The notes under the pieces were generated by a model. That model worked only from the letters and a program-made list of their open reading frames with translations. It was not told the origin of the DNA and did no database searches. Position numbers and translations under genes: made by a program. Shown here in pieces: positions 1 through 5,029 of a DNA stretch of 5,029 nucleotides (the stretch's first letter is position 1; the number at the start of each line of letters is the position of its first letter). This stretch comes from JBHJOF01 sp050330055 (GTDB lineage Bacteria; Pseudomonadota; Alphaproteobacteria; Kiloniellales; JAKSDN01), in assembly GCA_050330055.1 (NCBI GenBank), contig JBHJOF010000047.1, forward strand, positions 1-5,029, read 5' to 3'.

Positions 1-309
1 CGCCTGATCCTGCGCGAGCCGGGCTCGGTGACGCGGGCGATCCTCGAGCGCGCTCTGGCGGCCGCGCGCGTCCGGCCCGGCGCCACGCTGGAAGTCGGCA
101 GCCGAGAGGGCGTGCGCGAGGCGGTCGCCGCGGGCCTGGGCGTCGGCGCGATCTTCGAGAGCGAGTTCGGCAACGACGACCGCCTGCACTTCCTGAAGGT
201 GCGCGACCCCGGCCTGGAGGCGATGGAGTATGCCGCCTGCCTGAGCGACCGCCGCAACGCCCCGGTGGTCAGCGCCTTCTTCGCCCTGCTGCCGACGGCG
301 GCCGCTTGA
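1..309 (+). CDS. LysR-type transcriptional regulator, C-terminal part (5' truncated), probably of the AEP-associated subgroup
   Basis: The frame is open from base 1 to a TGA at 307-309 and encodes 102 residues; the DNA-binding half lies outside the window. What remains matches the second half of a LysR effector-binding domain. It opens with LILREPGS, a typical motif of that fold, then has EVGSREGVREAVAAGLGVG, the segment that lines the inducer cleft and leads into the hinge, and ends with a short Ala-rich tail. From memory, the run SREGVREAVAAGLGVG followed by SEFGNDDRL closely resembles LysR regulators linked to aminoethylphosphonate catabolism (TIGR03339-like). The nearby phosphonate-type transporter supports this. 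The GTG at base 28 is internal to the domain and is not taken as the start. The gene converges on the minus-strand operon, so any control of that operon would act at a distant promoter. LysR family is near certain; the phosphonate assignment is moderate. Confidence 0.88.
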   Translation, partial: RLILREPGSVTRAILERALAAARVRPGATLEVGSREGVREAVAAGLGVGAIFESEFGNDDRLHFLKVRDPGLEAMEYAACLSDRRNAPVVSAFFALLPTAAA

Positions 310-330
310 GGGCTTCCCTATTCCGCTATC

Positions 331-360
331 ATCGCTGATGCGATCGAACTTTGTCTTGTC
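331..360 (+). terminator. Weak candidate terminator after the LysR gene
   Basis: About 20 bases after the LysR stop codon, ATCGC (331-335) and GCGAT (340-344) can pair around a TGAT loop. A moderately T-rich stretch, CTTTGTCTTGTC, follows at 349-360. The stem is only 5 bp and there is no clean T-run, so this is a weak intrinsic terminator at best. The large inverted repeat that starts at 359 could do the stopping instead. Confidence 0.25.
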
Positions 361-509
361 ACCCTCACCCTCCCACGCGCCCTTCGGTCGCGCGGGCCCC
401 TCCCTCTCCCCTCCGAGGGAGAGGGAATAAAACAGACGCGCTCGAATCCCCTCTCCCTTGAGGGGAGAGGGAGGGGCCCATCGCGAAAGCGATGGGAGGG
501 TGAGGGTGA
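359..509. repeat. Nested inverted-repeat intergenic element, about 151 bp
   Basis: The outer arms, 359-375 (TCACCCTCACCCTCCCA) and 493-509, are perfect 17-bp reverse complements. A second pair, 394-412 (GGGCCCCTCCCTCTCCCCT) and 461-479, is a perfect 19-bp reverse complement. Between the two pairs each side carries its own small hairpin: left, a GC-rich CGCGC/GCGCG stem around 376-394; right, an 8-bp stem at 477-496 with a GAAA loop. Each inner arm can also fold locally: CCCTCTCCC at 402-410 with 417-425, and again at 449-457 with 463-471. The centre (about 426-447) is unpaired and A-rich. No protein is plausible here. Similar C/T-rich mirrored elements are frequent between genes in GC-rich alphaproteobacteria, so this is probably one copy of a genome-wide repeat family. 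It fills most of the gap between two convergent genes and could block transcription from both sides. Confidence 0.8.
477..496. repeat. Perfect 8-bp hairpin with GAAA tetraloop inside the inverted repeat
   Basis: CCCATCGC (477-484) pairs with GCGATGGG (489-496) around GAAA (485-488), a stable GNRA-type loop when transcribed on the plus strand. There is no T-run on either side, so it does not look like a standard intrinsic terminator. It more likely stabilises transcripts reading through the element or is part of the repeat family's conserved core. Confidence 0.6.
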
Positions 510-547
510 AAATCCGAACGCTTGCGTCCGCCAGTCCCGAGCAAGCG
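509..547 (-). terminator. Candidate terminator after the cyclase gene
   Basis: Just downstream of the cyclase stop codon (555-557), the arms 541-547 and 519-525 form a perfect 7-bp stem (CGCTTGC/GCAAGCG) with a 15-nt loop. On the minus strand the stem is followed by TTCGGATTTT (518-509). The position is right for the end of the operon, but the loop is long and the T-run is short and delayed. The large inverted repeat immediately beyond may be the effective stop. Confidence 0.35.
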
Positions 548-554
548 CCTATCG

Positions 555-1778
555 TCAGACGATGTCCTCGTCCGGCGGCGGGGCCAGGGTGAAAAGCTCC
601 TGCGGCTGGCGCACGCCGCGCAGGGCGTAGCGGCCGAGCGACACCAGGTTGTCCGACAGGTCCGTCGGCACCCTGGCAAAGGTCGAGGAAATCAGCAGCC
701 GCTGCTCGAGCGGACGGCACATGGCCTCGATGCGGCTGACCTCGTTGACGGCCGGGCCAACCACGGTGAAGTCAAGGCGGCCGCGCGCGCCCACGTTGCC
801 GAACAGGACTTCGCCCAGATGCAGGCCGATGCGGAAGTCGCTGACCGGCAGGCCAGCCGTCGCGCGCTCCGCCGAGAGCGCATCGATGCGACTGGTCACC
901 TGCTCGGCGGCGGCGTGCGCGGCCCGGCAGGAAGCCGGATCGTCTTCGAGATTGAAGATCGCCAGGAGCCCGTCGCCGGTGAACTTCAGCACCTGGCCCT
1001 GGAACTCGTGCAGCGTGGTCACCATGACCTCGAAGTACTCGTCCAGCATGGCCAGCAGGTGATCGCGCGGGACCGTGTCCGAGAGCCGGGTGAAGCCCTT
1101 GAGGTCGCAATACCAGAGCGCGGCCCGGATGGTCTCGCCCATGCCGCGCTCGATGTCGCCCTTGAGCACGCGCTGCGCCGCATCGCGCCCCAGGTAGGTC
1201 TCGATCACGTCGTTGGCGACCCGGTGGCCGGAGGCCGCCTTAACCGCAAGCGCGAGCGACGGCATGATCCGCCGCAGTTCTTCCAGGTGCGCCGCCTGGA
1301 AGCCGTCCGGCAGGTCGGTGAGCCAGGAGAAGAGCACGCGATCGACCGGGCCGAAGGCGCGGTCCTGGCCGAAGCGGACCTGCATCGCGAGGTAGTCGGT
1401 GCCGCCGCGCTGGCGCAGCCGCTCGAAAAGGGGGAACGCCGCCGCAGTTTCCTCGCGGTCGAGCCTGAGGCGCAGGGCCTCCTGGTTGTTCAGGATCATG
1501 CTCTCAAAAGGCGAAAGCTGCCCCGAGCGCAGCACCGCATCGGCTCGGCGCCAGTCCTCCCGCAGCGCTTCCTGGTCACCACGCCACCAGATGAAGAGAT
1601 GACCGCCGATCACCGGATGCAGGGCGGAAACGTGGATGTTGGCGCGCAGCAGCGGCAGGCCGTCCGCGCTCAACCGCTTGCAGATCTCGGCGAACAGCCG
1701 GGTCTCGGGCTGCCCCGCCAGACCCTGCGCCACGATCCACTCGACCAGGTCCACGTGCTTCAGGGTGTTCATCCGCAT
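555..1778 (-). CDS. Soluble class III adenylate/guanylate cyclase
   Basis: This 407-residue protein should make cyclic AMP (or cyclic GMP) from the nucleoside triphosphate in the cytoplasm; there is no signal peptide or membrane segment. Residues 1 to about 215 form an N-terminal region of unassigned fold, ending in a helix-rich linker (about 163-210). The catalytic domain spans about 218-398. Metal-binding aspartates are D225 in WYCDLKGFT and D269 in KFTGDG. K265 and T338 (in DFTVVG) are the purine-contacting pair, and N345 and R349 (NEVSR) are the transition-state residues. Lys plus Thr fits a class IIIb, ATP-using enzyme. From memory, the pattern VGPAVNEVSRIEAMC and the N-terminal LHPV motif are shared with multi-copy cyclases of rhizobia and relatives. 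The ATG at 1778 is the upstream choice; a second ATG at 1772 (MNTLKHVD) is equally possible, and neither has a clear ribosome binding site. It lies 34 nt after the permease stop on the same strand, so co-transcription is likely. cGMP synthesis is not excluded. Confidence 0.93.
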   Translation of the reverse strand: MRMNTLKHVDLVEWIVAQGLAGQPETRLFAEICKRLSADGLPLLRANIHVSALHPVIGGHLFIWWRGDQEALREDWRRADAVLRSGQLSPFESMILNNQEALRLRLDREETAAAFPLFERLRQRGGTDYLAMQVRFGQDRAFGPVDRVLFSWLTDLPDGFQAAHLEELRRIMPSLALAVKAASGHRVANDVIETYLGRDAAQRVLKGDIERGMGETIRAALWYCDLKGFTRLSDTVPRDHLLAMLDEYFEVMVTTLHEFQGQVLKFTGDGLLAIFNLEDDPASCRAAHAAAEQVTSRIDALSAERATAGLPVSDFRIGLHLGEVLFGNVGARGRLDFTVVGPAVNEVSRIEAMCRPLEQRLLISSTFARVPTDLSDNLVSLGRYALRGVRQPQELFTLAPPPDEDIV

Positions 1779-1812
1779 GGCGCCCGCAGAAGGGCCAGCC
1801 GCCGCGCTGCGC

Positions 1813-3834
1813 CTAGCGCGTACGCCAGGCCTGTGTGCGGCGGTGGATGCCGCGGGTCAGGACGGCGTGGAGCAGGCGCACGGCGGCATTGGTATAGAAG
1901 ATCATCATGCCCATGGCGGCGGCCGGCGCAATATCGCCGGCATCGTCCATGTTGAGCACCGCGATCGAGGCCAGCGAGGTGTCTGGACTGTAGAGAAAGA
2001 TCACCGCCGAGACCGTAGTCATGGCGTTTACGAAGAGATAGATCGAGATGTCGAGGATAGCCGGCAGGCAGACCGGCACCGTGACCCGAGAAAACATCTT
2101 GTAGAAGGGCTGCTTCAGCGAGGCCGAGACGGCCTCAAACTCGGCATCCATCTGCTTCAAGGCCGTCATCGCCGTCAGGTGAGCGACGGTATAGAAATGG
2201 GTGATGGTGCAGATCACCAGGATCGCCATGCTGCCATAGAGGAAGTTGAGCGGGTTGGCCGGGTTGTTGAAAAAGAAGATGTAGGCCAGGCCCAGCACAA
2301 GCCCCGGCACGGCCATGGGCATCATGGCGAGGAACTGGAAGCCGGCGCGGCCGGCCTGGAAGCCGCGCCCCTTCTCCACCATGTAGGCGCCGACGAAGAC
2401 CACTATGGTCCCGAAGACGGCAGTATAAGAGGCCATGCGGATCGAGTTGGTGAAGGAGCCCCAGCCGCCGCCGTCCATGACGTCGAAATTGTAGTTCTTC
2501 AGGCTGAGGCTGAGATCGTAGGGCCAGAACTTGATCAGCGCCGCATACTGGCAGACAGCGACCATGCCGAGGATGAAGAAGGCCACGGCGCCGCAGTAGG
2601 CCAGCATGGCGTTGTCGAAGCGACGGCTCGGTTTCGGCTCGTAGGCCACGGCGCGGGCCGACAGCAGGGCGACCTGGCGGCGCTGCACCACACGATCGAC
2701 CATGAAAGCGAGGATGGCCGGGACGAGCAGCACCACGCTGACCACCGCGCCCATCTCGAAGTTCTGCTGGCCGATCACCTGCTTGTAGATGTCGACGGCG
2801 AGCACGTTGTACTGGCCGCCGATCACCTTGGGCGCGCCGAAATCGGTGATGACCAGGGTGAAGACCACGAAGGCGGCCGAGATCAGGCCATAGCGGGCGC
2901 CCGGCAGAGTCACGGTCCAGAAGATGCGCCACTTGGGCGCGCGCAGCGAAACCGCCGCCTCGTAGAGCCGGGCGTCGGCGATCGACAGCGCCGTGATGAT
3001 GATGATCAGAGCGTGCGGGAAGGTGAAGAAAACCTCGGCGATGACAATGCCGATCGGACCATAGATCGAATGGCCGAACAGCAGATCCTTGATCATGCCC
3101 TGGTTGCCGAAAAGATAGATCAGGGCAATGCCGGGCAGCAGCGAGGGCACCAGGATCGGCACCATGGCAATGGTCTTGAACAGACCCTTGGCCGGGATGC
3201 AGCTGCGCGTCAGGGCATAAGCGAAGAAAAAGGCCAGCGTTACGGTGATCACCGTGCTGATGATTGCGATATAGAGGCTGTTGTAGATCGAGTAGAACAG
3301 CGCCGGGGTCGAGAAGTACTGCGCGTAGTTGGCCAGGCCGAAACGGCCCGCCGGGCGGATCAGCACGCGCCGGAAGTCGTTGCTGGAGAGCTCGATCCAG
3401 TCGGTGCCGGTGACGATATCGCCCTTGACGATGAAGCCACCGCTGGACTCCTCCGTGTTGCGTATGCGGTAGCGCGTCTCCGACAGGAAGCTGAAGTCGG
3501 GAAAGAGGTCGGTCGCGGAGATGCGCTCGTTGGCCGAGGACTTGAGCGCGTCGCCGCTGCGCAGGTCCAGCGATTCAGCCAGCTCCAAAGCATTGAGAGT
3601 CGGGCCCCAGCCCGCCCCCTCGTCGACCTGGAACTCGATCTTGCCGAGCTCGAAGACGTAGGCGGTGAAGGACTTCGACATCATGGCGTAGAGCGGGAAG
3701 GCGAGCGAGATCAGCAGGTAGAGGCCGATCACGCCCATGAAGGCACGCATGATCCAGTCGTCACGGCCGATTTTCTGCCTGACGAGGGGGACCTTGACGG
3801 CGGGCGCCGCCGTGTCCTGCGCCAGGCTAACCAT
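1813..3834 (-). CDS. phnU2: Fused ABC transporter permease, PhnU2-type (putative 2-aminoethylphosphonate import)
   Basis: This 673-residue inner-membrane protein carries two permease domains in one chain, so one copy can replace the usual permease pair. I see about 12 hydrophobic segments: near 31-51, 185-209, 220-243, 257-284, 316-335 and 361-380 in the first half, and 409-433, 469-487, 499-522, 531-553, 589-611 and 636-660 in the second. The ATPase-coupling loops are at about 292-312 (EAAVSLRAP to TLPGA) and about 565-590 (EFEAVSASLK to TVPV). In the first, the glycine usual after EAAxxL is R298. Segments such as FGNQGMIKDLLFGHSIYGP and LYSPDTSLASIAVLNMDDAG resemble, from memory, the TIGR03262 (PhnU2) family. 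Residues about 53-167, between the first two membrane segments, form a polar, partly beta-rich insertion that should lie in the periplasm and makes the protein longer than family members I recall (roughly 550-580 residues). The start ATG overlaps the ATPase gene by 8 nt (ATGGTTAG) with no strong ribosome binding site, suggesting translational coupling. Iron or polyamine import by a relative is the main alternative. Confidence 0.9.
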   Translation of the reverse strand: MVSLAQDTAAPAVKVPLVRQKIGRDDWIMRAFMGVIGLYLLISLAFPLYAMMSKSFTAYVFELGKIEFQVDEGAGWGPTLNALELAESLDLRSGDALKSSANERISATDLFPDFSFLSETRYRIRNTEESSGGFIVKGDIVTGTDWIELSSNDFRRVLIRPAGRFGLANYAQYFSTPALFYSIYNSLYIAIISTVITVTLAFFFAYALTRSCIPAKGLFKTIAMVPILVPSLLPGIALIYLFGNQGMIKDLLFGHSIYGPIGIVIAEVFFTFPHALIIIITALSIADARLYEAAVSLRAPKWRIFWTVTLPGARYGLISAAFVVFTLVITDFGAPKVIGGQYNVLAVDIYKQVIGQQNFEMGAVVSVVLLVPAILAFMVDRVVQRRQVALLSARAVAYEPKPSRRFDNAMLAYCGAVAFFILGMVAVCQYAALIKFWPYDLSLSLKNYNFDVMDGGGWGSFTNSIRMASYTAVFGTIVVFVGAYMVEKGRGFQAGRAGFQFLAMMPMAVPGLVLGLAYIFFFNNPANPLNFLYGSMAILVICTITHFYTVAHLTAMTALKQMDAEFEAVSASLKQPFYKMFSRVTVPVCLPAILDISIYLFVNAMTTVSAVIFLYSPDTSLASIAVLNMDDAGDIAPAAAMGMMIFYTNAAVRLLHAVLTRGIHRRTQAWRTR

Positions 3835-4972
3835 GGCGCCGGCCGTTGGGATAGACGCGGATCCGCTCGCGCGGGACGGCGACCGTCAGCTCCTTGCCTT
3901 CCTCGACCGCCTCGCGGCGCACGGCATTGATCGAGAAGTCGGCGCGCAGCCGCGCCTCGCCGATCGCCTCGGAGGCCAGCTCGACCCGAAAGAAGGAGCC
4001 GAGGAACTCCATTTCGCCAACCCGCACCCTGAAAGCATTGTCAGCGGCAGCGCCCTCCCCTCGCACCACGATATCCTCGGGCCGAACCGCAACCGTCACC
4101 GCCGCGCCCGCCGTCAGTCCGTCAGTGGCGCAAACCAGTTCCAGGCCGCCCAGGCGCAGGCGGTTCGGCTCGACAATGGTGCCGGGCACGAAGTTCATTG
4201 TGCCGATGAAGTCGGCGACGAAGGCGGTGGCGGGCTCGCGATAGATCTGCAACGGCGTGCCGACCTGCTCGATGACGCCGTGGTTCATCACCACGATGCG
4301 GTCGGCCATGGTGAGCGCCTCCTCCTGGTCGTGCGTCACCATGACGGTGGTGATGCCCAGGCGGCGCTGCAGCTCCTTGACCTCGTGGCGCAGATGGACC
4401 CGCACCTTGGCGTCGAGTGCCGACAGCGGCTCGTCGAGCAGCAGCAGCCCCGGCGAGGTGGCGATCGCGCGGGCCAGCGCGATGCGCTGCTGCTGCCCGC
4501 CGGAGAGCTGCGCAGGGTACTTGTTGCCCTGGTCGGGCAGGCCGACCAGGTCGAGCAGCTCGGCCACCCGGCGCTGGATGTCCGCCTTCTTGGCGCCGCG
4601 GCTCTCCAGGCCGTAGGCCACGTTCCTGGCCACCGTCAGGTTGGGAAAGAGGGCATAGGACTGGAACACGATGCCGAAGTCGCGCTCGGACGGCGGCAGG
4701 GCGGATATGTCCTCGCCCGCCTGCACCACCCTGCCGCGGGTCTGGATGTCCAGCCCGGCGATGGCGCGCAGCAGCGTGGTCTTGCCGCACCCGGAGGGGC
4801 CCAGGAAGCAGACGAACTCGCTCTCGAAGATCTCCAGCGAGATATCGTCGAGCGCCGTGAATCCGCCGAACATCTTGGTCAGGTTGACAATCTGGAGATA
4901 GGGCTGGCCCGCTGCCCGTCCTGCCGCGCCCTGCGCCCGGGCGGGTCCCGCCTGCGCGTTGTCGTTCATCAT
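3827..4972 (-). CDS. phnT2: ABC transporter ATP-binding protein, PhnT2-type (putative 2-aminoethylphosphonate import)
   Basis: This 381-residue cytoplasmic ATPase powers the adjacent permease. All motifs are intact: Walker A GPSGCGKT (58-65), Q-loop Q104, signature LSGGQ (156-160), Walker B LLLLD with catalytic E181, D-loop SALD (184-187) and switch H214. A C-terminal TOBE-type region (about 240-377, with VAVRPEDI at 294-301) places it in the CUT1/MOI-like group of importers. From memory, the sequence around FGGFTALDDISLEI, FGIVFQSYALFPNLTVARN and MNHGVIEQVGTPLQIYR is close to PhnT2 (TIGR03265-like); the fused permease next door supports this over generic spermidine or iron ATPases. The first 24 residues, before YLQIVNLTK, are an Ala/Gly/Arg-rich tail that looks disordered and non-conserved. 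Two adjacent ATGs (4972 and 4969) follow a GGGGGAA ribosome binding site; the second has the more usual 7-nt spacing. It is the first complete gene of the unit and overlaps the permease start by 8 nt. Substrate is inferred, not shown. Confidence 0.93.
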   Translation of the reverse strand: MMNDNAQAGPARAQGAAGRAAGQPYLQIVNLTKMFGGFTALDDISLEIFESEFVCFLGPSGCGKTTLLRAIAGLDIQTRGRVVQAGEDISALPPSERDFGIVFQSYALFPNLTVARNVAYGLESRGAKKADIQRRVAELLDLVGLPDQGNKYPAQLSGGQQQRIALARAIATSPGLLLLDEPLSALDAKVRVHLRHEVKELQRRLGITTVMVTHDQEEALTMADRIVVMNHGVIEQVGTPLQIYREPATAFVADFIGTMNFVPGTIVEPNRLRLGGLELVCATDGLTAGAAVTVAVRPEDIVVRGEGAAADNAFRVRVGEMEFLGSFFRVELASEAIGEARLRADFSINAVRREAVEEGKELTVAVPRERIRVYPNGRRHG

Positions 4973-4976
4973 CTCG

Positions 4977-4983
4977 TTCCCCC
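4977..4983 (-). promoter_or_regulatory. Ribosome binding site of the ATPase gene
   Basis: On the minus strand GGGGGAA lies 4 nt before the ATG at 4972 and 7 nt before the ATG at 4969. It is the only clear purine-rich Shine-Dalgarno-like site in front of any of the three minus-strand genes, which fits this being where ribosomes load first. The spacing slightly favours the second ATG, giving a product one residue shorter. Confidence 0.6.
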
Positions 4984-4993
4984 GATGACCCTG

Positions 4994-5029
4994 CCTGCCA
5001 TTGGGCCTGCCATTGGGCCTGCCATTGGG
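4994..5029. repeat. 12-bp tandem repeat, three perfect copies, running off the window
   Basis: CCTGCCATTGGG occurs three times without mismatch at 4994-5005, 5006-5017 and 5018-5029; the array may continue beyond the right edge. It ends 21 bases before the ATPase start. As 12 is a multiple of three, it can sit in a coding frame without disrupting it. On the minus strand the three frames read as repeats of PNGR, PMAG or QWQA, and none has a stop inside the array. The PMAG frame stops at a TGA (4971-4969) that overlaps the ATPase ATG in the pattern ATGA. It is therefore either the extreme 3' end of an upstream gene or an untranslated leader repeat; the window is too short to decide. Confidence 0.85.

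Noticed and set aside
359..509. The intergenic repeat as an insertion-sequence remnant or a CRISPR array
   Set aside because: There is no transposase fragment, no evident target-site duplication at its ends, and no regularly spaced direct repeats with unique spacers. The structure is a symmetric inverted repeat only.
365..679. Minus-strand open frame of 104 codons across the intergenic repeat and the cyclase 3' end
   Set aside because: Half of it is the inverted repeat and half is another frame of the cyclase gene; it has no domain and no plausible start signal.
1803..1820. 6-bp GC hairpin (CGCGCT/AGCGCG) spanning the permease stop codon
   Set aside because: It is short, has no T-run after it, and stems of this size are frequent by chance in such GC-rich DNA. 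It is not enough to call a terminator or attenuator between permease and cyclase.
522..1955. Plus-strand open frame of 477 codons opposite the cyclase
   Set aside because: It has the same phase relation to the cyclase as the long frame has to the permease, and so the same explanation by rare TTA, CTA and TCA codons. It also starts in the intergenic region without a ribosome binding site and has no recognisable domain.
1636..3930. Very long plus-strand open frame (764 codons) opposite the permease
   Set aside because: Its codon boundaries coincide with those of the permease on the other strand, so its stops would need TTA, CTA or TCA codons in the permease, which are rare in GC-rich genomes. 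Its translation is rich in His, Asp, Arg and Gly with no recognisable domain, while the minus-strand frame has clear membrane segments and coupling loops.

Overview
The window comes from a GC-rich proteobacterial chromosome. An alphaproteobacterium (Rhodospirillales or Hyphomicrobiales-like) is most likely. The evidence is the strong G/C preference at third codon positions, a soluble class III cyclase of a type I associate with rhizobia and relatives, and a nested C/T-rich inverted repeat of the kind scattered between genes in such genomes. The species cannot be fixed from the sequence alone.

Layout, left to right. (1) Positions 1-309, + strand: the C-terminal end of a LysR-type regulator, cut by the window edge; its sequence resembles the LysR subgroup associated with aminoethylphosphonate catabolism. 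(2) Positions 310-554: a gene-free gap between convergent genes, mostly filled by a 151-bp imperfect inverted repeat (359-509), with weak terminator-like hairpins on either side. (3) Positions 555-1778, - strand: a soluble class III adenylate/guanylate cyclase with all the main catalytic residues. (4) Positions 1813-3834, - strand: a fused two-domain ABC permease of the PhnU2 type with an unusual periplasmic insertion of about 115 residues. (5) Positions 3827-4972, - strand: the partner ATPase of the PhnT2 type, overlapping the permease by 8 nt. (6) Positions 4973-5029: a leader with a Shine-Dalgarno sequence and three perfect copies of a 12-bp tandem repeat running off the right edge.

The three minus-strand genes read as one transcription unit in the order ATPase, permease, cyclase, with an 8-nt overlap and then a 34-nt gap. 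ATPase and permease together make the membrane part of a probable 2-aminoethylphosphonate (AEP) importer. The periplasmic binding protein that should complete it is not in the window and would be expected beyond the right edge. The LysR protein is a plausible local regulator. The cyclase may be co-expressed with the transporter, which would link phosphonate uptake to cyclic-nucleotide production; this is inferred from position only. No phosphonate catabolic enzyme, RNA gene, CRISPR array or mobile-element gene is visible. I see no clearly new system. The points most worth a second look are the cyclase in the transport operon, the permease insertion, and the two repeat structures.
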